DNA from: Flavobacteriaceae bacterium
GTDB lineage: Bacteria > Bacteroidota > Bacteroidia > Flavobacteriales > Flavobacteriaceae
Reading direction: 5' to 3'
DNA length: 64,000 nt
Assembly: GCA_021151665.1 (NCBI GenBank)
Contig: JAGKWW010000004.1
Span: 49,611-113,610 of the forward strand
In this document: positions 11,569 to 17,941 of the stretch, one piece after another
How positions within the stretch are numbered: the first letter of the stretch is position 1
Layout: the number at the start of each line of letters is the position of its first letter
Position numbers and translations under genes: made by a program
Notes under the pieces: generated by a model
The model's database searches: none
The model's input: the letters and a program-made list of their open reading frames with translations, nothing else
Told to the model about the DNA's origin: nothing

Positions 11569-11637
11569 AAAAAAAAGCCATTGACAGCAAATTTATGTTT
11601 TTGCTGCCAATGGCACTATAATTATTCGCGGAATAAT
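11569..11637 (-). terminator. double hairpin after rpsU, terminator abutting the xerC start
   Basis: On the minus strand a 7-bp hairpin (ATTATTC-CGC-GAATAAT, 11621-11637) just past the rpsU stop is followed by a 15-bp stem with one mismatch (arms 11600-11614 and 11577-11591) and eight T residues at 11569-11576. The T-run ends at the base before the xerC ATG. This is a strong intrinsic terminator; xerC would be reached by read-through. Confidence 0.85.
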
Positions 11638-11642
11638 GGAGA

Positions 11643-11837
11643 CTAGTTTTCGGCTGCGTCCCTTAATCCCTGAACATAAGCTGCTTTTTGAATTTCAGCC
11701 CTGCGGCTAACAGACGGTTTCGTGAAAGCCTGACGTGAACGTAGCTGGCGAACAACTCCGGTCTTATCGAACTTACGCTTGTAACGCTTAAGCGCCCTGT
11801 CAATATTTTCTCCGTCTTTAATTGGTATGATCAACAT
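11643..11837 (-). CDS. rpsU: 30S ribosomal protein bS21
   Basis: Small basic ribosomal protein located near the 3' end of 16S rRNA, 64 residues. It has the S21 pattern: N-terminal MLIIPIKDGENIDRALKRYKRK, then an Arg/Lys-rich helix (VVRQLRSRQAFTKPS) and an alanine-rich tail. In Flavobacteria bS21 helps hide the anti-Shine-Dalgarno of 16S rRNA, and its own mRNA keeps a strong Shine-Dalgarno for autoregulation; exactly such a site is seen here. It has its own promoter and terminator and is the first gene before xerC and hpf. Confidence 0.96.
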   Translation of the reverse strand: MLIIPIKDGENIDRALKRYKRKFDKTGVVRQLRSRQAFTKPSVSRRAEIQKAAYVQGLRDAAEN

Positions 11838-11844
11838 AGTATGA

Positions 11845-11854
11845 CACCTCCTCT
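11845..11854 (-). promoter_or_regulatory. very strong Shine-Dalgarno of rpsU
   Basis: AGAGGAGGTG lies on the minus strand with 9 nt between AGGAGG and the rpsU ATG, a near-perfect match to the 16S 3' tail. The other genes inspected here, including tuf, rplL, SusC-like and alaS, have A/T-rich leaders without such a site, so it stands out. Confidence 0.92.
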
Positions 11855-11865
11855 CTTTAAGGCTG

Positions 11866-11894
11866 CAAACTTACAGCTTTATTTTGAATTACAA
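11866..11894 (-). promoter_or_regulatory. rpsU promoter
   Basis: TTG, an 18-bp spacer and TAAGTTTG on the minus strand match the Bacteroidota promoter consensus. The predicted start near 11860 gives a leader of about 20 nt that contains little besides the Shine-Dalgarno. Confidence 0.75.
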
Positions 11895-11917
11895 ATTATT
11901 ATTCTTTTTAATTTTCA

Positions 11918-12012
11918 GGGCGTGCCTTTCCCGTGCTGCGCCAAAGCACAGGCCGGGCTGTCCGCTGTATCTGCCTTGTCCCTCGGCAGGATGCCGCTTC
12001 CATCCCTCACGC
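11918..12012. repeat. REP-like dispersed intergenic element (probable)
   Basis: This GC-rich block stands out from the AT-rich flanks. It is bounded by inverted GCGTG (from 11920) and CACGC (to 12012) and contains small internal hairpins (GTGCT/AGCAC near 11933-11949, TGCC/GGCA). The layout GGGCGTGCC ... GGGCTGTCCGCTGTAT ... ATCCCTCACGC resembles a family of short intergenic repeats common in Flavobacteria, recognised from memory only. No ORF in it looks genuine. Confidence 0.5.
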
Positions 12013-12079
12013 AAACACGTTATTTTGAATGATGAATTTTAAATTTTGAATGGCCAGGAATCAATTTTCATCAACAAAG

Positions 12080-12119
12080 TGAGATTCCTCCGCTACGCTG
12101 CGCTCCGGTCGGAATGGAA
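12080..12119. repeat. second short dispersed repeat (probable)
   Basis: An imperfect inverted repeat beginning GAGATTCCTCCG and ending CCGGTCGGAATGG flanks a GC-rich centre. Sequences of the GAGATTCCTC ... CGGAATGA type are frequent intergenic repeats in Bacteroidota. It lies between the REP-like block and the heptad array. The rest of the gene-free stretch (12013-12079) is plain AT-rich DNA with nothing recognisable. Confidence 0.4.
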
Positions 12120-12126
12120 CAGCCAA

Positions 12127-12217
12127 CCCAAAACCCAAAACCCAAAACCCACAACCTGAAACCTGAAACCTGAAACCTGAAACCAGAAACCAGAAACTTG
12201 AAACCCGAAACCCGGAA
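12127..12217. repeat. degenerate 7-bp tandem array (13 units) with G-quadruplex potential
   Basis: Thirteen consecutive 7-bp units: CCCAAAA three times, CCCACAA, CCTGAAA four times, CCAGAAA twice, CTTGAAA, CCCGAAA and CCCGGAA. Read on the minus strand the first units give four GGG tracts separated by TTTT (12127-12150), a canonical G-quadruplex pattern. The array sits just downstream of the acyl-CoA dehydrogenase terminator. No coding function is likely. Confidence 0.9.
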
Positions 12218-12220
12218 CAG

Positions 12221-12247
12221 AAAAAAAGGGCCACCAACGGCAGCCCT
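12221..12247 (-). terminator. terminator after the acyl-CoA dehydrogenase gene
   Basis: On the minus strand AGGGC ... GCCCT form a stem with a long loop, followed by seven T residues. It is positioned 22 bp past the stop codon. The stem is short, so strength is uncertain. Confidence 0.6.
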
Positions 12248-12268
12248 CTATAGTGTATATTCTATTCC

Positions 12269-13411
12269 TTACGCCTTTACCAGGTTACGGGAAATTACCA
12301 GCTTTTGTATCTCGGTAGTTCCTTCGCCAATAGTACACAGCTTAGAGTCACGGTAGAATTTCTCAACCGGATAATCTTTGGTATAGCCATAACCCCCATG
12401 TATCTGCACCGCCTCATTAGAAACGCGCACACACACTTCAGAGGAATACATTTTGCCCATAGCGCCCGCTACGGTAACATTCTTGCCATTGTTCTTCAGG
12501 TACGCTGCCTTGTGAAGCAACAGTTCTGATGCTTCAATCTCGGTAGCCATATCTGCCAGCTTAAATGCAATACCCTGGAAGTTGCTTATCGGCTGTCCAA
12601 ACTGGTAGCGCTCTTTCGAATATTTCAGTGCCGCTTCATAAGCGCCCTTAGCAATACCTAATGAAAGCGCCCCGATTGAAATCCGTCCGCCATCCAGTAT
12701 CTTCATGGCCTGTATAAAGCCTTCGCCTACCTCGCCCAGCCTGTTGGCGTCCGGGATACGGCAATTGTCAAATATCAGCTCGGCTGTCTCGCTCGCGCGC
12801 ATACCCAGCTTATCTTCTTTCTTTCCACTGGTAAAGCCAGGCATTCCTTTTTCAAAGACAAAAGCAGTCATGCCACGGCTGTCGCCTTTCTCTCCTGTAC
12901 GCACAATTACCACCGCAATGTCTCCTGACTTGGCATGCGTAATAAAGTTTTTAGCGCCGTTCACGATCCAGTGGTCACCATCACGCACAGCGGTCGTATT
13001 CATACCGCCTGCATCAGAGCCTGTGTTGTGCTCAGTAAGGCCCCACGCCCCAATATGCTCGGCAGTGGCAAGCTTTGGTATCCATTTTTTCTTTTGCTCT
13101 TCGTTACCAAAAGTCAGGATATGGTTGGTGCAAAGTGAATTATGCGCCGCAACCGACAGCCCTATCGAGGGATCAACCTTGGATATTTCCTCGATAACCG
13201 TAATATATTCATGATAGCCAAGGCCCGAACCGCCAAGCTCCTCAGGAACCAGCACGCCCATAAAGCCCATTTCGCCAAGTTTCTTAAAAAGCTCTACCGG
13301 GAAGTGCTGCGACTCATCCCACTCCATTATATGTGGGCGTATATTCTGCTCGGCAAAATCCCTGATCGAATCCGCGATCATCGCCTGAGTTTCGTTGTAC
13401 TCGAAGTTCAT
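12269..13411 (-). CDS. acyl-CoA dehydrogenase (short/medium-chain type)
   Basis: FAD enzyme that puts the first double bond into acyl-CoA in beta-oxidation or branched-chain amino-acid breakdown. It has 380 residues, the standard length. The all-alpha N-terminal domain, the mid beta-domain (AWGLTEHNTGSDAGGMNTTA, the FAD/substrate loop) and the C-terminal helical domain (RYQFGQPISNFQGIAFKLADM) are all present. The catalytic glutamate of the EGT motif is E363 (GEGTTEIQ). No etfAB or thiolase gene is adjacent, so the chain-length preference cannot be inferred from context. It is the last gene of a minus-strand run. Confidence 0.93.
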   Translation of the reverse strand: MNFEYNETQAMIADSIRDFAEQNIRPHIMEWDESQHFPVELFKKLGEMGFMGVLVPEELGGSGLGYHEYITVIEEISKVDPSIGLSVAAHNSLCTNHILTFGNEEQKKKWIPKLATAEHIGAWGLTEHNTGSDAGGMNTTAVRDGDHWIVNGAKNFITHAKSGDIAVVIVRTGEKGDSRGMTAFVFEKGMPGFTSGKKEDKLGMRASETAELIFDNCRIPDANRLGEVGEGFIQAMKILDGGRISIGALSLGIAKGAYEAALKYSKERYQFGQPISNFQGIAFKLADMATEIEASELLLHKAAYLKNNGKNVTVAGAMGKMYSSEVCVRVSNEAVQIHGGYGYTKDYPVEKFYRDSKLCTIGEGTTEIQKLVISRNLVKA

Positions 13412-13426
13412 TTTGTGTTTTGTTTT

Positions 13427-14344
13427 TTAGAATTCCAAATATAGTGCAATTATTTTCTCTTTATCTACAGGAAATTGATTAATTTTTAGCAATTCATCAA
13501 TGTTTGCAATTTTTCCTTTCATACTCCTGCGGGTAATAATGGCCCGTGCAATATCCCGGTTAAAATACGGAAAACCGGCAAGCGTATTCAGCGAAGCGCT
13601 GTTTATATTCAGCTTCTCAACCTGTGGCGCTGCCATTACATCGTAATGCTTTTTTAACCCGGCAACCGCCTCCGGTGAGAACTCGGGAAACTCATCCATT
13701 TGATCCATACTTACAAATGCACCAAGAGTTCCCCGCCTGCGCAGTATCTTTTTGGCGAATGTCGGCCCAATACCATACACCTCCACGAGGTCTTCTTCTA
13801 AGGCGGTATTGATATCCTTCAGGACAATCTTTTTACCGGTTTTTTCAGGAAGCGCTTTGTCATACGCGTTATAGTTCTCCGCTGCTGTCACAGGAGCGCC
13901 TTTTGCTTTCTCTTGCTGCTTTTTAATTACCCAATCGGGAAATTTGAAGTAAGGCGCTATTTTTGCGAGAAGCGTATCATGAACCCCGGTAACCTTCTGG
14001 AAGTCGGCAGGAGAATCTACAAACTTACCGCTGTTTCTAAAGGCATGGAGCTTATCGATCTGCTCTGTTGTAAGGCCGAGCATATAGCCTTTATGGTCTG
14101 AGATAAAGTTGGGGTTAAAAGGGTATACCTTCCTCACATTTTCAGGATGCGCTATCCGCAGCGAATCAAGTCTTGGCTGAAGCGCCAGCCATTGTTTTTC
14201 TTCCTCGGTGGCCGGTGCCGTACTGCTTCCTTTTACCGAAATAAAATAAAAAGCCAACTGTACTATGCCAATAAGCCCGAGTAGCAGGAGTATTGCCCTG
14301 CGCTGGCCTTTAGAGAAATTTAAAAAGAACGGCGGCAGTTTCAT
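13427..14344 (-). CDS. ComEA-like helix-hairpin-helix protein with membrane anchor
   Basis: It has 305 residues with one N-terminal transmembrane segment (about 18-36, ILLLLGLIGIVQLAFYFI) and then repeated helix-hairpin-helix units. Clear ones are at about 185-200 (EEDLVEVYGIGPTFAKKIL), about 213-230, and a C-terminal one (LNINSASLNTLAGFPYFNRDIARAI). These motifs bind DNA backbone non-specifically and are typical of ComEA proteins in DNA uptake. It starts 3 bp after the PspC gene. A role in competence is inference; multi-HhH anchored proteins of this kind are common in Flavobacteria without proven function. Confidence 0.8.
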   Translation of the reverse strand: MKLPPFFLNFSKGQRRAILLLLGLIGIVQLAFYFISVKGSSTAPATEEEKQWLALQPRLDSLRIAHPENVRKVYPFNPNFISDHKGYMLGLTTEQIDKLHAFRNSGKFVDSPADFQKVTGVHDTLLAKIAPYFKFPDWVIKKQQEKAKGAPVTAAENYNAYDKALPEKTGKKIVLKDINTALEEDLVEVYGIGPTFAKKILRRRGTLGAFVSMDQMDEFPEFSPEAVAGLKKHYDVMAAPQVEKLNINSASLNTLAGFPYFNRDIARAIITRRSMKGKIANIDELLKINQFPVDKEKIIALYLEF

Positions 14345-14347
14345 AGG

Positions 14348-14575
14348 CTACAGATCGAATACAGAACTGCGTTTGGTATAGATCATATCTTTAAGGCGCA
14401 GCCAAAAAGCAAGCGTAAGGTATACGCCAAACCATAGCCCTACCGTAACAAACGAAATGTAGATAAAGAAAAGGCGCACATTAGTGGCGCGCATCCCCAG
14501 GCGGTCGGCCAGGCGTGAAGCTACATGAAACCCATGAAGCTCAAAAAAATGCCGTATGTTGGTTACGAAAGCCAT
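14348..14575 (-). CDS. PspC-domain membrane protein
   Basis: A 75-residue protein. The PspC pattern is visible: a soluble N-terminus with RLADRLGMRATNVRLFFI (residues 21-38) followed by a hydrophobic stretch (about 35-60) ending WLRLKDMIYTKR. In enterics PspC senses envelope stress together with PspB; there is no pspA or pspB here, so only a general envelope-stress link is possible. It forms an apparent two-gene unit with the HhH gene. Confidence 0.8.
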   Translation of the reverse strand: MAFVTNIRHFFELHGFHVASRLADRLGMRATNVRLFFIYISFVTVGLWFGVYLTLAFWLRLKDMIYTKRSSVFDL

Positions 14576-14587
14576 TTTTTTTGCAGA

Positions 14588-14660
14588 CGTTTAGATTGTT
14601 AGACATTTAGACATTAGATACTGCCGGAAGATATCTGCACTGAACCCGGAACTCTAAACC
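14588..14660. repeat. degenerate short repeats between DUF2851 and PspC genes
   Basis: A 118-bp gap holds a decayed tandem pattern around TTTAGAC/TTAGAC (14589-14620), then AACCCGGAACTC and AAACCCGGGACG, which resemble units of the 12.1-kb heptad array (CCCGGAA). It may be a relic of the same repeat family. No promoter matching the local consensus was found in it. Confidence 0.4.
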
Positions 14661-14693
14661 CGGGACGTTGAAAACCACCCGCTAATGTAGCAA

Positions 14694-15962
14694 TTATTTT
14701 TTGAGAAGCTCAAGCCCAATAGCGCACTGCATACATTTTTTATTGGCACAATATTCATTCCGCAGCTGTAATAATGCCTGTGTATCAAATGCTGAATTTG
14801 TCGCGACCTTCAGCTTATTGAAACGTTCGACTATCGAATTTGCTTCCGGTGCAATACCTGACAGCAAAGTAACAAGATCATCACCTACTTCTTCTCCCCT
14901 GCTTTTGGCGAACGCGAGTTTCAACGGCACTATCGTATTTATTATAATCAGGTCTATAAAACTCCTGGTCAGCGCTTTACGCTTTTTAGGGCTTTCTTTG
15001 TCAAAAGTATAGTGCGTTTGCCAATACGCACCTGCCTGTACATTCATTATTTCATAAATAGCTGAGGCATCAGCCGCGTTCATCAGCGCATCAAAAAGGT
15101 TCTGCTGCCCTTGATAAAGTGCAGCGAGTTGCGAGAGCCGGATTGTAGGGAAGTTGTCAGGCCGGTGGCGGAAGAATTCGGGCTGTGGCAGGAAGGGTTT
15201 CTCTAACCGGTATTTGTGCAGCAGGTAATCGTATTGCTGTTTCAGGCGATTTGGATAATGCTCTTCGAAACCGGCATCCAGCAAACCAAGCCTCCCGAAG
15301 AATAAAGCTTCAAGGCTTTCGGCGTCAAAGCTTTCCTTACGCACCACCGAAAAAGGCAGTGATGCCGCCATCCTGTAAAAAACATCCCCGTTAGTATTGA
15401 GGCCAAAGCTCTTTGCCAGAAAACAAAAGAGTACAGCTTCCCAGTCGCCCCCAAGTTCCTTTGCCAATTGTGTAACCGGCGCGGCCTTGCGCTCCAGCCT
15501 TTCGAAGAACAGACGCTCCTTCCAGTTGTCAATTACGAAGCTGTTTACGTCTGCGAGCTCCCTCTCGCAATAGATCCATGTCTTGACCGAAGCCAGGCTG
15601 TTATAATTTTCTAACAACCGGGCATCAACATAATGCTTTAATTCCAGTACAGGAATCGCTATGCCATCCGGCCGCATCACATCGGTGTCATGTTCCCATA
15701 CCACATGCAGGATCACATTGTCATATGCAGAATCGGTTTCGTGATGGTGGATGTACCAGTCAGACGATTTTAAATGTATCTCTACGTTGCCTGCCCATCT
15801 CTGCTGGCCCAGCATAATCTGCGCATTGAAAAAGTCGGGCCCGGATTGCTGCAGGTATTGCCCGGAATTAATCAGCGCCAGCTCTTCGCCCTGTACGGTC
15901 TTCAGCCCAACTACATTGAACTTCTTGAATTGCCAGATATGGTGCAGGAAATCTTCTTTCAT
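14694..15962 (-). CDS. DUF2851 family protein
   Basis: A 422-residue soluble protein of the Bacteroidota-specific DUF2851 family. The family N-terminus is clear: MKEDFLHHIWQFKKFN, then QSGPDFFNAQI and WAGNVEIHLKSSDWYIHHH (about residues 40-75), a block rich in His, Asp and Glu that could bind metal. The C-terminus ends with a cysteine cluster, CANKKCMQCAIGLELL. The biochemical function of the family is not known. It starts 1 bp after the upstream exonuclease gene, so the two are translationally linked; a nucleic-acid role is only suggested by that neighbour. Confidence 0.85.
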   Translation of the reverse strand: MKEDFLHHIWQFKKFNVVGLKTVQGEELALINSGQYLQQSGPDFFNAQIMLGQQRWAGNVEIHLKSSDWYIHHHETDSAYDNVILHVVWEHDTDVMRPDGIAIPVLELKHYVDARLLENYNSLASVKTWIYCERELADVNSFVIDNWKERLFFERLERKAAPVTQLAKELGGDWEAVLFCFLAKSFGLNTNGDVFYRMAASLPFSVVRKESFDAESLEALFFGRLGLLDAGFEEHYPNRLKQQYDYLLHKYRLEKPFLPQPEFFRHRPDNFPTIRLSQLAALYQGQQNLFDALMNAADASAIYEIMNVQAGAYWQTHYTFDKESPKKRKALTRSFIDLIIINTIVPLKLAFAKSRGEEVGDDLVTLLSGIAPEANSIVERFNKLKVATNSAFDTQALLQLRNEYCANKKCMQCAIGLELLKK

Positions 15963-15963
15963 G

Positions 15964-16479
15964 TTATAAACACATTTCTACCTGCCCCTTATGATGCAGC
16001 ATGTACAGTTTTGCACAGGCAATGGCATCAGATAGCGCTTCGTGGTGATTCAGGCTAATACCGTTCCGGTCGCTACAGGCTTTCAGGTTAGCCGGCTTAT
16101 ACCCTTTTGCTTTATAGATACGGCAGGTACATTCCCACCGGTCATCCAGGGCGAGCTCATCATACCGGAGGCCGTAATAGGCCATTGATTTCATCAGTAC
16201 ATTCCGGTCAAACGACTCATTATGGGCAACAATGGTCCGCCCTGTTAACCGTGAACCTATCTCAGGGAACAGCATAGCAAAATCGGGCAACGCAGCAGTT
16301 TGCGCAGGCTTGATGCCGTGTACCATAATATTACGATACCAGTATTCATTGTCCGGTGGTTGAATAAGGGTATAATATTCGTCTGTGATGACACCCTGCT
16401 GTACCGTTACAATACCCACGGCGCAGGCGCTGTGAGCATATCCGGTAGCGGTTTCAAAATCTATTGCTGTAAAGTCCAT
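15964..16479 (-). CDS. DnaQ-like 3'-5' exonuclease domain protein
   Basis: A 171-residue single-domain member of the DEDD exonuclease superfamily. ExoI motif TAIDFETAT with D7 and E9 (DxE), ExoII region IVAHNESFDRNVL (Asp near residue 85), and ExoIII with HHEALSDAIACAKL near the C-terminus (H and D of the DEDDh type). The stand-alone domain may act as a DNA polymerase III epsilon-like proofreader or in RNA/DNA end trimming. It is co-directional with DUF2851 and separated from the upstream PLP enzyme by a terminator. Confidence 0.85.
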   Translation of the reverse strand: MDFTAIDFETATGYAHSACAVGIVTVQQGVITDEYYTLIQPPDNEYWYRNIMVHGIKPAQTAALPDFAMLFPEIGSRLTGRTIVAHNESFDRNVLMKSMAYYGLRYDELALDDRWECTCRIYKAKGYKPANLKACSDRNGISLNHHEALSDAIACAKLYMLHHKGQVEMCL

Positions 16480-16482
16480 AAT

Positions 16483-16505
16483 AAAAAAGAGCCTTGCGGC
16501 TCTTT
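16483..16505 (-). terminator. terminator after the cystathionine-beta-synthase-like gene
   Basis: On the minus strand AAAGAGCC-GCAA-GGCTCTTT forms a compact GNRA-type hairpin followed by a run of T. It overlaps the first codons region upstream of the exonuclease gene, so that gene needs its own promoter or read-through. Confidence 0.85.
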
Positions 16506-16529
16506 CAAATATATAAAATTATCGTTCAG

Positions 16530-17891
16530 TTATTTGATCGAACTGATAATATCATGTTTGGTGATAATATGATGCCTGCCATTGCCAAGGTCTACTAGCA
16601 CCGCCTGATTGTCTTTGTTGATAAGCTTCGATATTTCCTCTATTGGCGTATTGGCATGAACGATCGGGTAAGGTTTGCCCATTACCTCGCGTATTGGTTT
16701 ATCGGCAATATCCTTATCTTCAACATAGCTGCGGAAAAGGTCGGTTTCGTCAACAGACCCAACAAATCCGGTGGTGTCGATTACAGGTATTTGTGAGATT
16801 TTATATTTGCGAAGGCGCTCGATAGCATGCGACACCAGTTCTTCGGTACGCACGATCACAAGAGGTTTATCAGCATGATCCTTAATCAGGTCTTCAGCCT
16901 TTGTCAGCTCCTCATCCAGGAACCCACGCTCACGCATCCAGTCGTCGTTAAACATCTTACCCACGTAACGGCTTCCGCTATCATGGAATAATACCACCAC
17001 AACATCTTCGGGCTTAAAATGCTCTTTCAGCTGAAGCAGCCCTTTTACCGCTGAGCCTGCAGAATTACCCACAAAGATTCCTTCTTCAAGTGCAAGCCTG
17101 CGCTGGTATACCGCCGCATCCTTGTCGGTTACTTTGGTAAAGCCATCTATCAGCGAAAAATCAACATTCTTTGGAAGGATGTCTTCGCCGATACCCTCGG
17201 TAATATAGGAGTACACCTCGTTCTCGTCGAAGATTCCGGTCTCATGGTATTTTTTAAACACCGACCCATACGTATCAATACCCCAAATTTTGACATTCGG
17301 GTTACGTTCTTTCAGGTATTTAGCAACACCTGAAATTGTTCCTCCGGTACCAACTCCCACAACAAAGTGCGTGATCTTTCCCTCGGTCTGTTCCCATATC
17401 TCCGGTCCCGTCTGCTCATAATGTGCCTGGGCGTTTGATGGGTTATCATATTGGTTTACGTACCAGGCATTTGGTGTTTCCTCGGCGAGCCTTTTTGAAA
17501 CAGAATAATATGACCTCGGATCAGTAGGCTCAACATCGGTAGGGCACACTACCACCTTTGCCCCTACTGCACGCAGGATATCCATTTTTTCTTTCGACTG
17601 CTTATCTGTTATTACGCAAATCAGCTTGTAGCCTTTTACGATAGCGCCCAGTGCAAGGCCCATACCTGTATTGCCCGATGTGCCTTCGATGATGGTTCCA
17701 CCCGGCTTAAGGCGTCCGTCGGCCTCCGCGTCTTCGATCATCTTAACAGCCATCCTGTCTTTCACAGAGTTGCCGGGGTTAAAGGTTTCAACCTTCGCCA
17801 GTACAAGCGCGTCAATCTCCTTTGTTATTTTGTTGAGCTTTACTAATGGCGTGTTGCCAATGGTGCCCAGTATATTTTCTGCGTATTTCAT
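16530..17891 (-). CDS. PLP-dependent cystathionine beta-synthase-like / cysteine synthase with C-terminal CBS domains
   Basis: A 453-residue fold-type II PLP enzyme fused to a tandem CBS pair. The PLP lysine is K44 (NPGNSVKDRMAVKM), the phosphate/substrate loop EGTSGNTG is at 69-76, and the PLP-phosphate loop GVGTGGTISG is near residue 185. The C-terminal CBS domains (about 335-453) are typical of eukaryote-like cystathionine beta-synthase and bind adenosyl ligands. There is no N-terminal haem-binding extension. The likely reaction is serine plus homocysteine to cystathionine, or O-acetylserine sulfhydrylation; the two cannot be separated here. A -7-like TATCTTTG at 17910-17917 gives a short leader. 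Confidence 0.88.
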   Translation of the reverse strand: MKYAENILGTIGNTPLVKLNKITKEIDALVLAKVETFNPGNSVKDRMAVKMIEDAEADGRLKPGGTIIEGTSGNTGMGLALGAIVKGYKLICVITDKQSKEKMDILRAVGAKVVVCPTDVEPTDPRSYYSVSKRLAEETPNAWYVNQYDNPSNAQAHYEQTGPEIWEQTEGKITHFVVGVGTGGTISGVAKYLKERNPNVKIWGIDTYGSVFKKYHETGIFDENEVYSYITEGIGEDILPKNVDFSLIDGFTKVTDKDAAVYQRRLALEEGIFVGNSAGSAVKGLLQLKEHFKPEDVVVVLFHDSGSRYVGKMFNDDWMRERGFLDEELTKAEDLIKDHADKPLVIVRTEELVSHAIERLRKYKISQIPVIDTTGFVGSVDETDLFRSYVEDKDIADKPIREVMGKPYPIVHANTPIEEISKLINKDNQAVLVDLGNGRHHIITKHDIISSIK

Positions 17892-17909
17892 TAAAGAAGT
17901 AATTTATTG

Positions 17910-17917
17910 CAAAGATA
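17910..17917 (-). promoter_or_regulatory. -7 element upstream of the CBS-like gene
   Basis: TATCTTTG on the minus strand matches TAnnTTTG and lies 18 nt before the start codon. No clear TTG was found at the usual -33 distance, so this is a partial promoter match. Confidence 0.5.
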
Positions 17918-17941
17918 TTAGTTCCTGCTTAAAAAGCGGGC

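Noticed and set aside
11838..12040. Short plus-strand protein-coding frame in the gap upstream of rpsU
   Set aside because: Frame covers the rpsU leader, promoter and repeat DNA and has no protein-like composition.
12127..12217. CRISPR or telomere-like array
   Set aside because: 7-bp degenerate units without spacers; a simple-sequence array in a bacterial chromosome.
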